64,000 bases of DNA from Ailurus styani (GCA_002007465.1 LNAC01000108.1:2332390-2396389); one strand, 5' to 3'. Counted from the stretch's first letter, positions 43,010 to 54,690 are shown. Made by a program: numbers and translations. The notes: generated by a model from the sequence alone, not told the origin.

Positions 43010-43400
43010 CCCCACAGGCCTTCTCTCTGTTCTCCGGCCACCCCACACTTGTTCCCGCTCTCAAGGCCCTCACCCATGCTGTTGCCTCTGCCTGGGACAC
43101 TCCCCTGCATCCTGCCCATGGCTGTTCCTCCCACTGTGCAGGCCTCCGCCTGACTGCTTCCTCCTCCGGGAGGCCCTCCCTGCTCCCAGAAGCACAGAGT
43201 GCTCTCTCTAGTAAGTTCCTGCAGAGCGTTTGCTCTAATCCCTAACTGTGCGTTTATTCACTTGTTTACTCACTTGCTGCTCGTCAGAAAGGCTAGACAA
43301 GACCCTACGAGGGAGGGAATCTTGTCTCTCTAGACCGAGCACCTAGGACACCTGGCACAGAGCAGATGCCCAACCAGCACTTACGGAAGGATGGAAAGAC
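43010..43400 (+). mobile_element. L2 relic, sense, nearly complete 3' region
   Basis: 'cttgttcccgctctcaaggcc', 'atgctgttgcctctgcctgggacactcc', 'tcctccgggaggccctccctgctcc', 'cgagggagggaatcttgtctctctagaccgagcacctaggacacctggcacagagcagatgcccaaccagcac'. Confidence 0.9.
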
Positions 43401-44179
43401 ATGAGGAGAGAGAAAGGCAGGAAGAAGCCAGGCAAGCGAGATGAACTGCAGACCGGCTTCTGAGAACCACCCAGGGTGGGGGCATTGCAGCCGGAAGAGT
43501 TCCTTTTCGGGCGATTCCCAGACATCACTTCCCATGGATCTCATTTAGATGAACTGGTTCCTCCGGGACAACTCGATCCGGTAACCCAGTGAACCCTGCC
43601 CTGCCACGCTGGTACAACCTCAAGGATTTTGCATATGGCACCCACCCACCAGCAGAAGGTAAACCACACCCAGCGGGCTCTGCTGAGCGCTGGAGATAAG
43701 CAGGGAGGTCTGAGTCAGTGGTAGGGCACCAGAGAGACACAATCTCGGTGGGCATCTGGACATCTGCACCTGCCACCTTGACTGTGAGGTCATTCTGACC
43801 CCACTGGGCGTCTGAGAGCTTGTTCATCTCGGTACCAAACGTGCTTAGTCTCCCTTTCTCCTCTCTGTCTCTGTCTCTCTCCCATCTCTTTGTCTCTCCC
43901 TGTCTCCTCCGTTCTGAGTGTCTCTGTCTCAAACACCGGCTTCCTCTTCCTGACTCACTCTTTGTCTCTTGCTCAGAATTCATCCACATTGGTTCATTCG
44001 GGGATGAAAACAGTGGGCTCAAAATAGAGTCTAAACATCCTGTTCCTGTCTTAGCATCAAGGGATCCTGAAGCCCAGGAAGCTCCTGCCTGGATTTTATC
44101 AGGACTCTAGGTTCAGGAATCTGGAAAAATCCATACTCCACAGTACCCTGGGTTTTCTCTAAGGAGGTAGCCACGGCCT
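43401..44179. other. Unclassified DNA with CT-rich tract
   Basis: ct-rich low-complexity tract at 43850-43935 (tctctgtctc units). A 165-codon minus frame (43525-44022) reads through this tract as Arg/Glu-rich sequence and is not called. Confidence 0.5.
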
Positions 44180-44415
44180 AGTGTGAATGGACAAGGGCCA
44201 GGGCTCAGAGGCCAACCTCCACGGTGCATCCAGGTCCTGCCACCTGCTGGCTGAGTGACCCGGGCCCGTCCTTTCATCTCCCTGAGCCACAAGCTCTTCA
44301 CATGCAACACGGGGACACCTGGACCATCTCACGGGGTCCTAATGAGGACTAAAGAATGAGCACCCACAACTGCTCTGTACCACCCAGCACTGTAAACACC
44401 CAGTAGACCCTGGTG
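44180..44415 (+). mobile_element. MIR SINE, sense
   Basis: 'gggccagggctcagaggccaacctccacgg', 'ggtcctgccacctgctggctgagtgacccgggcccgtcctttcatctccctgagcc', 'gggtcctaatgaggactaaagaatgagc' and 'ccagcactgtaaacacccagtagaccctgg'. Confidence 0.9.
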
Positions 44416-45839
44416 GTCGTTTTTTCCTGGTCCTGGTCTATTAGTTCTCTTTTTGTTTCTTTGTTTTAAGTGTGAGCCTGTCTGCAGGGATGGGGCCATG
44501 AGAGGCCGTGCTGCCCACCCCGAGGGAGAGGAAGCTTGTCTCCCTGAAGACCATGAGCACAGGGAGCACAGGGAGGCTGGGGGGCTCTGGGAGGCCCTTA
44601 CCTGGACTCAGTTCAAGCCCCCCGAGGGGCTGGAATCCACCCCAGCAAGGGGGCTGTGCCTCAACTTTAACAGTGTTGCCAAGTCACGTCCAGCTGGCAT
44701 GGGAAATGCTGAGCCTGAGGGATGTGGCATGTTCCATGGTCTTCTTCCTCCTCTTGCAGGTCTAAGCCCCTGGGAGGTGGAGACATGGGGTCTGCGGACG
44801 TGTGGCTGGGGCTGAGACCCCCACGTGACCTCCTCGGCTCTGGGAAGGATGAAGGCTGCTCAAACAGACTTCCACAATCTGACCTGGAGGGCCACTGCAA
44901 TTTCCAGAAGAAACCTTCGGGTCCCATGGTGGGGCGGGGCTGAGCTCAGCCCCCAGGGCAGCAGCCCTGAACTGTGCACCAAGAGACCTCGGGCAGGCTC
45001 CCACGGGGTGTTGGGAGTAAGGCAGCCATGCCTCGCCCCTGCCATGATGTCTACCACCATCAGCCACGGCTACTTTCCCCAGGAAGGGACCCGCTGCCGG
45101 ACCCAGAAAGGCCAGAGGTCTAGAATCTCAAGCTGGATGTGTCTGGGCAAGGTGGGATCCACAGACACTCTGCTAGGCAGAGCAGGCCCTTCATTCCTCA
45201 CTAAAGCTTCCCTCTGCAGCCACCTCCCGACCCCTGACACCAGACAGCCCACCATCTCCCTGTAGGCGCCCCTGCCGGGCTGCGGGCACAGCCTCTTCCT
45301 GCTCACCTCCACCCTGGCCAAGCAGAAGTGGAGGCTGTGCAGGGCCTCCTACTTTGCATCCCTGCCCAGAGCCCAGAGGCAGGGGAAAGGGCGTGCGTCT
45401 GTGTGGCCTCTTCTCCGGGGCTGCTCAGTGGCTGGGACTGTGTTGGCACGGTGGGCCCACAGCCATGTGAGGGCTACAGGGAGCAGGCAAGGACAAGAAG
45501 CTATTAAAATGCTCCCGTAGAAGTCTGATGCCCCCACCATGTCCTGGTGCCTGAAAGACACGGTAATGCGAGGGAACTCGCAGCGGATTTTCGGCCTGGA
45601 TCATGTTAACTTAAGTCTGGGCATACCGTCCTCGAAATGCCCAGCACCTCTCGGAGCCATCCAGATGCCCAAAGAAGAGCCAGGAACATCCCAAATGTGC
45701 CACTCGCCGTTCACAGCTGGGAAGACCTATCCTAGACTCCAGCCCATCCGTGACTCTGGGATTCGGTGTGATCCGTCGGGCACGGAATTGTCTACTGTGG
45801 GCCTCGCTTGGTGCAGCTGGGCACACGCCGGGGAATCAA
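44416..45839. other. Unclassified DNA
   Basis: Repeat-poor, 1.4 kb. Frames up to 146 codons (44825-45265 plus) lack domains, and no splice-consistent exon chain is seen. Confidence 0.4.
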
Positions 45840-46000
45840 GTTGGAGCCAGGCAGACTGGCATTCAGATCTGTCAACCACCCCTTCCGGAACTGGTCCATT
45901 CCTGCGCTGGGGCTCAGATCCCTCCTCTGGAAAGACAGAATAATGGCACCGACCTTAGGGATGGTTGTAAGGGTTAAATGGGATGGGAGCGGGTGGGGGT
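45840..46000 (+). mobile_element. MIR SINE, sense
   Basis: 'ggagccaggcagactggcattcagatctgtcaa' head, degraded middle, then 'tctggaaagacagaataatggcaccgacctt…ggttgtaagggttaaatggg'. Confidence 0.8.
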
Positions 46001-46714
46001 GGTGGTGGGAGGCTTCAGTGAACACACCTTCTTGTCATCGGAATGAGATAAGGTCCTTGCCTTTGAGAAGCTCCTGGTCCCCGTGAGGGTCAGCGACCCA
46101 GCACCTGCAGGGAGCCAAAAGGAATGCTACCTGGATGCAGGGCTGGCGAGACACAGACATTTGAAATAGCTCTGTTGCTCTGCCTCTTCTTCACTCCTGA
46201 TGATAAAAACACAGCCGCACAAAATGTTTCCCCTTTCCCTCTCACCACCGCCGCAAGCGAGCTTGTGTGTGACCGTGAACGGCCCCGTCTCGGGATGCGC
46301 TGTAAGGACAGGTGGGTGTCGTGGCATGTCGCAACGGGGGAAAGGAAGCCAGAAACCCAAACTGTTATATAAAACATCCCAATTTTGGAATGTTGGCTAA
46401 CTCAACTTAAAAAGTTAATTCAGCTTAAAATTAAATTGATGGGGGTGGGGGTGGGAGGTGGGAGCAGGCAGAACCTAGAGAAGGAGTTCAGGAACGGAAT
46501 TCCTTAAATCCGAGGCAGGAAGTTTGTCTTCAAGAGAGCACACCAGCCAAAGATGTTGTCGTCGTTGTTTTAATAACAAGATGGAAAAAAAAAACCCTAC
46601 AGTAGGAAGCAAACGCAAGAGATCCGCAAGCTTTCCTGTGAGCTCTGGGGTCACCAGGGGGGTCAAGGCGAAGGAGATCATTTCTGCACCCATGAGAAGT
46701 GCTGTAAAAAGAGG
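46001..46714. other. Unclassified DNA, AT-rich in part
   Basis: 46360-46440 is AT-rich ('aaaaagttaattcagcttaaaattaaattg'), followed by a G-rich patch at 46441-46460. An A-run occurs at 46586-46594. Confidence 0.4.
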
Positions 46715-47085
46715 GCTGGAGCAAGGCTCCGGGAGGCTCGGGGAAAGTTGTGCCTCTGCCTGGGTGCATCAGAGGAGGCTTCCTGGAGGAGGTGAGCCTC
46801 TGACAGAACAGGAAGGATGAGAAAGGAGAAATTTGGCAGGAAGCCAGAGGGGAGGGTGCTCAGGTGTAAAGCACTGAAGGAAGATGCCAGGAGACAGAAA
46901 CAGCCCCACCTGCCAGGGGTTGGGAGATGGGAGCAAGAGATCCTTGGTGATCCCGGAAGCTGGGAAGACCCCTTTCCCAACCTTTTCCCCTTTCCTGATC
47001 CAGGCCACTCACCCCATTTTCTGCCCAAATCTATATAAGCAGATTCAAGAACTATTCCCTGAGCACCCGCTTTACGCCAGGCTCT
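46715..47085 (-). mobile_element. L2 relic, antisense, with second 3' tip
   Basis: 'gcatcagaggaggcttcctggaggaggtgagcctctgacagaacaggaaggatgag' is inner antisense L2. At 47040-47085 'attcaagaactattccctgagcacccgctttacgccaggctctgtgac' is a separate antisense 3' tip. Confidence 0.8.
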
Positions 47086-47174
47086 GTGACAGGTCTTGGT
47101 AGCCATTATCTACAGTAATAGCAGCCATGATGATGGATGACAATGATGGTATCAATGGACACTTCTCTGCGTGC

Positions 47175-47330
47175 ACTCCGCCAGGCTCTGTTTCCTCGTC
47201 TCTAAAGTGGGGATAAAGTCCCTACTTCTTCGATTTGCTGTATTAAGTGGATAAATGTCAGGAAGATGCTTAGCACAGCGTCTGGCACATCACGAGCCTC
47301 TCACAGATCACTCTTGTTATGTCTAGAAGC
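47175..47330 (+). mobile_element. MIR SINE 3' half, sense
   Basis: 'ctctgtttcctcgtctctaaagtggggataaagtccctacttcttcg', 'attaagtggataaatgtcaggaagatgcttagcacagcgtctggcacatcacgagc'. Confidence 0.9.
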
Positions 47331-48054
47331 ACAGTAACCACGTGTTAGCAACGGCGGCTAGAGAGAGAAACCGTAAGGGAAGCACAGCCGGGCCAGATCC
47401 GTGTGGGGCTGTCCTCCCCACCCCTGCACTGACCCCGATGCTGCAGTCCTCGGTGGCCCTGACCCTGACATCTGTCCTGCAGGTTGAGCTCTCCCGCCCC
47501 CCACCTTCCACCAAGGAGAAGGAGGGATCCATCCTCAGTGGGAGGCTTTCAGCTCAGCCATAGAGAAGCTCCTACCCCCTTACAGATTTCAATGAGGAAA
47601 GTAGAGACAGACAGAGTCCCTTTCTCAAGCTTCCTGGCCAGGCTGTCAGAAAGACCTAGGATTTGTAGGTCTGGCCAGGTGACCAGACTTCCAAGCCCCA
47701 CCCGCCTGCTGGAGGAGGCTGTGAGCAGCCCACAGAGTGCTCATCGCCTCGCGCACTGTGAGACAGGACACACCAAGGGTTTTCTGGTCCAACCAGGGAA
47801 CCATGCAGTGGGGCTGGAGGCCCAGCTGAGTTCTCAGACAACTGGATGTGGCATCCATTGACAGAGGGCTCAGAAAACAGGTGCATGGTTCTGGGCAGGG
47901 TCTGTTCATATGTACCATGGCCTGGTTTCCAGGGCTTAGGCCTAGGGCCAAGGGAATGGCCAGCTTCTGGGGAGAACCCTGAACCAGGAATGAGGACACC
48001 TGATCTCTTAACCAACCCTCCATCTGCCTACACATCTCCCTGTCCTTTCTCACC
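47331..48054. other. Unclassified DNA
   Basis: No recognised family. Frames of 119-135 codons on the minus strand (47646-48053) lack domains. Confidence 0.4.
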
Positions 48055-48532
48055 TGGACCCCTTAAACAGCTTCCTAATGGACCCCAGCTTCCACTTTCA
48101 CCCCCATGTAGTCACACCACACAGCCACCAGGATGACTTTGCAAAGGAACACATCTGGTTATGTTGCTCCCTTCCGACAGTCCTCAATGGCTCCCTAGTG
48201 CCCTTGGGATAAAGTCTAGCCTCCTCATAGCTTATAGAGCCTTACATGAGGCCCACTACTCAAGGCTTATATTTCCACATCCCCCTCCCTTTGCTCTATT
48301 CACACTGGACTTCCTTGAGATTTTTAAATACAAGTCTGGAACACATGAAATTGCTGCTATTTGGCCACATTTGACCTATGAGCTGATCATCTCACGTGGT
48401 TCAACTCAACACAACTGTCTGCTCCTTGGCCGTCTACACGTGCTATCCCCTCCCCCTAGAACACATCCCTCACTTCTCCCCATCACCCTAATCTCACTGT
48501 GTCTTCCTCCTCCCTCAGGTCTCAGTCCAAAT
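48055..48532 (+). mobile_element. L2 relic, sense, left part (split by a Can-SINE)
   Basis: 'ccccttaaacagcttcctaatggaccc', 'cacatctggttatgttgctcccttcc', 'ctcaatggctccctagtgcccttgggataaagtctagcctcctcatagcttatagagcc', 'ccctcaggtctcagtccaaatatcacttc': continuous inner L2. The 188-codon plus frame at 48161-48727 reads this relic and the SINE. Confidence 0.93.
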
Positions 48533-48547
48533 ATCACTTCTTCCAGA

Positions 48548-48742
48548 GGTGCCTCGGTGGCTCAGTGGGTTAAAGCCTCTGCCTTCAGCTCAGGGCATGA
48601 TCTCAGGGTCCTGGGATCAAGCCCCGCATCACCTGCTCCCTGCTCAGCAGGGAGCCTGCCTCCTCCTCTCTCTCTGCCTGCCTCTCTGCCTACTTGTGAT
48701 CTCTCTCTCTGTCAAATAAATAAATAAAATCTTTCTTAAAAA
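48548..48742 (+). mobile_element. Can-SINE, younger arctoid/mustelid type, inserted into L2
   Basis: 'ggtgcctcggtggctcagtgggttaaagcctctgccttcagctc', 'ggatcaagccccgcatcacctgctccctgctcagcagggagcctgcc', 'ctctgcctacttgtgatctc' and a tail with aaataaataaataaaatctt. A perfect 15-base duplication, atcacttcttccaga, lies at 48533-48547 and 48743-48757. Confidence 0.98.
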
Positions 48743-48945
48743 ATCACTTCTTCCAGAAAGTCTTTCCCAACTTTCTCCCGAGCAGTCTACGTGTCCCTTC
48801 CATGACATGCCTTGAACCCGTGTGACTCTTTGACGTCTGTCTTTCCTGACAGATTGCAAGCTCCATGATGGCAAGGACCATGTCTGTCTTGCTCACCCTG
48901 GCCCAGGGCTGGCACATAGTATGTGCTCAGTAAAGGCTTGATGAG
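48743..48945 (+). mobile_element. L2 relic, sense, right part
   Basis: Resumes after the SINE with the duplicated target, then 'aagtctttcccaactttc', 'agattgcaagctccatgatggcaaggaccatgtctgtcttgctcaccctggcccagggctggcacatagtatgtgctcagtaaaggcttgatgag', the L2 3' terminus. Confidence 0.95.
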
Positions 48946-49131
48946 AAAATAGCCACGTATGTGCTTGTGTGAATGAAACAGAGCCCCGCCCCGACCAGAT
49001 GTATGACCTTGAACCATCCATCTCCTGTAGACATCAGTGCGTACCTCTGTGAAAGAAAGTTCTCACACCTACAGCAGAGAGAGACCGTGGCACCAGGTGT
49101 GCAAGTGTATTGGCATTAGACTGCTCAAAAA

Positions 49132-49459
49132 TGATGCTGAGTGAAATAAGTCAATCAGAGAAAGACAATTATCATGTGATCTCTCTGATATGAGGAACTT
49201 GAGGGGCAGGGTGGAGGGTTGTGGGGGTTAGGGAGGGAAAATTAATGAAATAAGATGGGATGGGGAAGGAGACAAACCATAAGAGACTCCTAATCACACA
49301 AAACAAACTGAGAGTTACTGGGGGGTGGGAGGGTAGGGATAGGGTGGATGGGTTATGGACATTGGGGAGGGTTTGTGCTATGGTGAGTGCTGTGAAAGAT
49401 GTAAGCCTGATGATTCACAGATCTGTACCCCTGGGGCAAAAAAAATAAAAAATAAAAAA
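49132..49459 (+). mobile_element. 5'-truncated lineage-type L1 3' end
   Basis: Starts 'tgatgctgagtgaaataagtcaatcagagaaagacaattatcatg', contains gacaaaccataagagactcc, 'aacaaactgagagttactgggggg', 'tggacattggggagggtttgtgctatggtgagtgctgtg' and 'ctgtacccctgggg', and ends in an A-rich tail with aaaaataaaaaataaa. Flanked by a perfect 14-base duplication, agactgctcaaaaa (49118-49131 and 49460-49473). Only about 330 bases of L1 remain, all untranslated. Confidence 0.95.
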
Positions 49460-49473
49460 AGACTGCTCAAAAA

Positions 49474-50934
49474 CGTTGACAGGTCCTTCCTGGAGCTGGC
49501 TGCAGCCACCAGTCCCCTTCCTGACCCTTGGGCACTGCCGAGGGACAAACTGTTGCAGGACACAGGCAGGACAGAAAGAGTCTGACCTTAAGACGACTCC
49601 CCACAACCACCACTCTGAGTTCAGAGTTTGTGAGTTCGTGGAGTTTGCATCAACAGAGCAGGCACATTCCTTCCAGGCAACTTAGAAAGCCTGGGTTTTT
49701 ATAGCCTCTCTAGCTGCCCAGCTGGGGATGCCTGGAGTTTCACGGTTAAAGGAACCCAGGGTCCCTGGCCAATCTGTTTTTGATTACCTCCCCTAACAGG
49801 AAGCTTGCTACCTCCCCCCGCCCAAGGTTATCTTACTTAATCTTCAAATAGCCCTGACTATGAGATGGCTGGTGTTGAACCAAATTCTGCCTTCTTGGGC
49901 CATCTTCCCACTGGCTCCAATTCTCTCTGCTGGGACTTTTAAAACCAGGTTTACGTGCCCTCCTACACAACAGCCTTCAGAGATTAAGAGATGACAACCC
50001 TTGCCTTCACATCTCCAAGCTTTGGGTTTTGACCTTCTTCTTGGTCTCCATACCTGCACTATGGGGCCAGCGAGTGCTGGACCTTACTCCTTTCCAGGTG
50101 GGGCTGACACGGAGGAGGAGAAAGTGTTAGCATCTGTGCTCAAAGAGTGAGGCTGCAGGAGCCCCAGACCTTCCTTACTGCAGGCCTCAGATCCACACTC
50201 TGGGATCAAAGTAGCGCACAGAAAAAGCCACCTTCTGCCTGGTGAGTCAGGCTCAAAGGCTGCCGGACCTCTCCAGCCTCTGGAGGCAATGGATGCCTGT
50301 GCTGACGGATCGCTCCAATGTATTAGGTAGATAAAGAAATTGATTATTCCATAAATCACTGTCTCCATGAAAAAAATCCCAATTTTTTAAAAAAGAAAAT
50401 ATTATAAATCTGCCCAAGCCCCCGTGAGGGCCAAGTGTAGCCATTTCAGCTTAATTGTTTGAGAGTTTCTTTGCTACAGTCCTAGGAAAAAAAAAAAGTC
50501 CCCGAAGCGACTGGCTCCCAAATGAGATGTTCCTTCCCAAACTCCACAAATGGCCGTATCGTGTCATGGACGAGACGGATTTACGTTGCAGCAGCAAGAA
50601 TCTGAATCAGCCAGAAAGAAAAGCTTTTGTCTCCACCAAAGGAGAAGGAACCCTTTCTTTGGAGACAAAAATGGGATGCCACCCCTGACCCCTACCTCTC
50701 CTTGCAACTTACACACACACCTGCCCCAGCTAGAAAAGTTGAAGGTTCCATTCTGACACGAGACAGAGAACTGGCCACAATGAGTCCTGAGGGGGTACCT
50801 GAGGATGGGGTGTACCTGAGGATGGGGTGTGATGGCTCAGGAGTGAAGGAACTCTCAGAACGACGGAAGGGGGGATTCGCTTTTGAAGGAGCAAGGCAAG
50901 CAGGGGCATGGGCATGAACAGTACAAGGGAACAG
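49474..50934. other. Unclassified DNA with AT-rich patch and 17-base tandem repeat
   Basis: 50330-50480 is AT-rich ('gaaattgattattccataaatcactg', 'cagcttaattgtttgagag') and enhancer-like. At 50795-50828 gtacctgaggatggggt occurs twice in exact tandem. No gene recognised. Confidence 0.45.
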
Positions 50935-51035
50935 ACGTGGCTTCCCAGCTGGCTCTGCTGTGTGATTTTCAGCTTGTTCCTTCCCCTCTCTGAGCCTTAG
51001 AGCTTCCCAGCACCCAGCAGAGGAAGATCTGAGAG
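50935..51035 (+). mobile_element. MIR SINE fragment, sense
   Basis: 'agctggctctgctgtgtgattttcagcttgttccttcccctctctgagcctta' is the MIR centre. Confidence 0.8.
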
Positions 51036-51189
51036 TGGGGCTCTGGTCTGCACTCCATGTATCTTCATGTTCAAGGAACGTGGGTCATCCATGAAGATCA
51101 CCTACGTGGACCTACCAAGAGGCCAGCAAGTTACCACCAGGTCCAGGGAGGCTGTTCCCCGCCCCCAGACCCTCCACAACCCACTTCCC

Positions 51190-51245
51190 TATGCACTCCA
51201 CAGCCCACGGAGTGGGTGCTCCATAAATATTTGGTGAATCAATGA
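51190..51245 (+). mobile_element. L2 3'-tip relic, sense
   Basis: 'ggagtgggtgctccataaatatttggtgaatcaatgag' is an L2 terminus. Confidence 0.75.
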
Positions 51246-51939
51246 GTCAGCCCAGAGTCCATGTGAAAACAGCAGGAAATAAACACTAAATTACAAACAG
51301 CATAAAAATAGCCACATTTCCAAAGCAGATTTTTCTGATTCTGTGAATCCAAGGAGGAGGAGGGGAAAACAAAAAAACAAAAAACAAAAAACCCCTCATC
51401 CCCTCCATCCCCTCTCACTGAGATCTCGCAAGCGAGGGCCCGGAAGTAGCCCTGTTCTGCAGGCACCTTAGCCCACGTCCCCTCAGCCTGATCCACATCG
51501 ATCTGCTCTATGACAGAAAGGTGCCATCTTGCCTCTTCGGAACCCATTGGCTTAAACATCACTCCTTGCTCAGAGGCACATGCCAATTCCTCTGACTCTG
51601 TCATTCAGATACTCTCAGACTCCTATGCCCTTGGGCTTCTAGGCCAGGTGTTCCAGCCAGCTCCCAGCACCTCGGTGACAGACAAAAGGTCCCCGTTCTC
51701 TGAGGCCCACGGAGGCCACTCACAGAGTACCTTTCCTGTCTAGAAGAGACCTTTGTCGCTACCCAGACCGATGGCAAGGCTTCTCAGACACATCCAGGTG
51801 GTGGTGCTGGGGTTCTTTGGGGAAAACCACGAAGCTGTGACACATTTAATTTCCATCACCTGAACGAGGAGTAATTTTATTTACTAGCAGAAAATGTGGC
51901 TCTATTATAAGGATGCAAGTTTCCACAACTCGGGAAATA
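51246..51939. other. Unclassified DNA
   Basis: An A/C tract (aaaacaaaaaacaaaaaac) lies at 51366-51392. The 121-codon minus frame at 51239-51604 crosses that tract, giving Phe/Val runs, and is not called. Confidence 0.45.
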
Positions 51940-52095
51940 ACAACACACAAAATACTTTTAAGAAATCACATTTACCAGGATGAAAATACATAACACAAGC
52001 CTACTTACCAAATGCAATGTGAAAGCTGATGCTGACAAGCTGAGCAAAGATGCTTGGTATCAGGTGTGATCTTTGACAATAGAATGTTCACTCGT
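51940..52095 (+). repeat. Unidentified dispersed element, copy B
   Basis: Homologue of 3449-3600 in the same orientation. It holds an extra 14-base segment (gatgcttggtatca, around 52049) that copy A lacks between 'ctgagcaaa/ctgagtaag' and 'ggtgtgat'. Surrounding AT-rich sequence continues without recognised repeats to about 52145. Confidence 0.6.
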
Positions 52096-52648
52096 TTTGT
52101 CATCTGCTACTGCTCCTAGCAGACAAGCTGTACAAGGCACCAAAGGCTTATGAACAATTTATGCAGGGGGGAGGGCAGGGGGAGAAAATTCTATCTGTCT
52201 TCCTCTTTTTCTTTTACTGTGAATTACTTGATTTGAATGACCACAAATAATCGTTCTTACTAGCCTCCTATGTGCCTGCTAAACACCTCAGTCCGGTTTA
52301 TGAACACCAGAGTCCTAGAGGAATAGCATTCAGAAAAAGAACGCCTGTTTAGCAAGACCTGACAACAACCACATCACCCCTGCTAGAAGAGTCAGTGGGC
52401 AGATGGCGCCCACTCGCTACCCCAGCGTCTGACTGCTCTCCATGGTGCTGAACCCAGAGGTTGGGGTGAACTTTAACCTCCCGGCCTCTTGGGGAACTAT
52501 GTAGGGTGTATCAACTATCTACAAGCCTTTCTAAACACACATGAATCTGGTTTCGTATCTCCCCCTCGATGTGGAAAAATGTTTTATAGGTCTTTTTTCA
52601 GCACTGGAGAATTTAGTTTCTATCTCAAGATTGCAAATTTAAAGCTTC
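52096..52648. other. Unclassified DNA
   Basis: AT-moderate single-copy sequence with a G-rich patch at 52165-52184. No gene. Confidence 0.4.

Positions 52649-52695
<47 letters not shown>
52649..52695. repeat. Compound (TG)n(AG)n microsatellite
   Basis: About five TG units (52649-52659), then about 17 uninterrupted AG units to 52692, ending in gaaagagg. Confidence 0.98.
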
Positions 52696-52699
<4 letters not shown>

Positions 52700-54244
52700 G
52701 AACAGGGATGGAGTTTTCCTAATAGGCTAGGGGGTCAGAGACCCATGTTTTCATCTGATTCTCCTACAGCTCCCCAAGGGATGTGGCACAAAGCATGCCC
52801 CCCTTTTAGTCCTCAGTATCCCAATCTGATAGGAAAGAGTAAAGACAAGTACTATACTCCTCCAGCTCCAACACGTGGGGAGCCCCTCCTTGTGTTCTGG
52901 CTTTCCATGAACTCAGAGACTGTCAAAAGGATGACCTTGCCTGACCTTCTTCAGCACTGAAAGATTTCCTGGAGCCAGAGGAGGACACAAGGCTCAGCCT
53001 CTCTTGCAACAAGCTGGGGATTCAATCTCTCTGCTCAGCCCTCCCCCAGCCCTCCGTCCCCATGGACCAGCCATAATTCAGCTAAACCTGAGAGTTCACC
53101 CGTATTTTATTTACTGATTCGCTGTTACGAGACAAGTAAAATAGACGGCTGTCACCTCTATTAAACTGGGCAGGAAAAATGGCCATGTAGGCAACAGGCT
53201 CTTTCTGCTCATAATGTGTCATCTGTTTCCTTGGGGAAGGAAGCAAGAAAGGGGAGGGCATGGGCTCAGGGGAGAGCCTAGTGTTGTGCAGCGCAAGAGG
53301 GAAGCCTGGGGCTCCACTGCAAACCTGGCCCAGCCTCACTCTCGACTACACAAATATGGCAGACCCATCGGCCCCATCTGCCAGGAACTGGGAGCACCAC
53401 CGAAGACTTCAGTTCCCCACTGACCCAAAGGAAAGTCACTACAGTCACCCCTTGGGCTTTAGGATAAAGAATGGCTGTTGAGCCACACCTTGGGAAGTGT
53501 ATGCTAGAGAACCAAACCTCCAAGTGGTCATTTCTTCTAAGTACACAAACACATACGTGTGTACACACTCACACACCCAAGAACGCAGATGATGCACACA
53601 TCCCCAGGCCCAGACTGACTGTCTATACAGCCTGAATCTCCAGGTCAACTATCAACAGCTCTGCTTTACACAAAACTGGCAAAGGAGACCTGTTGCCTAC
53701 ACACACCCTAGTAGGAGGAAGTGATGTGGTGAAGACGGAAAACAGAGGGGCCTGAACGATGAGTGGCCACAGAGCGCGTGGCACAGCCAACAGCCCTGCT
53801 TGCCAGCTGTGCAGAGTGGCCTGCCTGGTAAGGACAAACAGCTTCCCTTTCCTGGTTCAGCTCCCAGAGGGAGCAGCAGAGATGCTGGGGGGCAAGTGGG
53901 CAGGAGAGATGGCTGAGGTCGTGAGGTATTCTTCTGTTTCTCCTTGAAGTAGACAGCTTGCATCCCTCTCTCGAGGAGAATCATGATACAAACCAGACAA
54001 TGGATGTAAAGACCAGTGTAGGCCTGGGGAAAAGAAGAACCCACTCCTCTAAATAGTCCAGTTCTGCCCAAGCTAACTACATGGAAAAAGTCTTAGCATA
54101 GAAGGTGCTGAATTAATATGTCAGGACACCACAGAGTTCACTAGAACTTGGACTTGGTAGAAGAAATGAATGATGACTTTCACAAAATCCTGCTGACCAG
54201 ACAGAAGAGGTGTGGAGCTGAATATCAGGGCAGGTAGGTGAACT
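52696..54244. other. Unclassified DNA
   Basis: 1.5 kb without a recognised repeat apart from a short ca-rich patch at 53541-53578 and a MIR-like 'gtcttagcatagaaggtgctgaattaa' at about 54091. The 124-codon minus frame (53697-54071) lacks a domain. Confidence 0.4.
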
Positions 54245-54690
54245 TCTGCTCAAATGACTGTATCCATCCATGCGTTCGTCTATTCAACAAATAGTTGTTA
54301 GTCACTTACTAGCTAAAGCACTGGATGAAGTCAGGAATAAGCCATCTGGTGTCCCTGTTTGTACAGTAAGTGCTCTGACAAGGGAAGTACAGGGTGCTGT
54401 GGGGACCCATAGAAGTGGGCAAGAGTCAAGAAAAGCATCCTGGAGGAAAAAGCACGTTTGTGGAAACCTGAAGGATGACGAGGAGTTGCTCGGGAAGAAC
54501 AGCAAGAGTAGAGGCCCAGGGTGTGAAGGAAGGCACAATGGCCCCTGGAGACTTGGGCGCTTAGTATAGTGTGGAGCAGAGAGTGTGCATGAGGCAAGGA
54601 GGGACGGAGTCTGTGTCTGCCAACCAGGGCAGGTCATAAAGGGTCTGAAAGCAAAAAGCAAGCTAGTGGGGTTTTGAAGCTGGTTGAAAT
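54245..54690 (-). mobile_element. L2 relic, antisense, long
   Basis: 'ttcgtctattcaacaaatagttgttagtcacttac' tip, then 'aagcatcctggaggaaaaagcacg…tggaaacctgaaggatgacgaggag', 'agtagaggcccagggtgtgaaggaaggcac' and 'gggcaggtcataaagggtctga': the antisense L2 order for about 440 bases. Confidence 0.85.
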
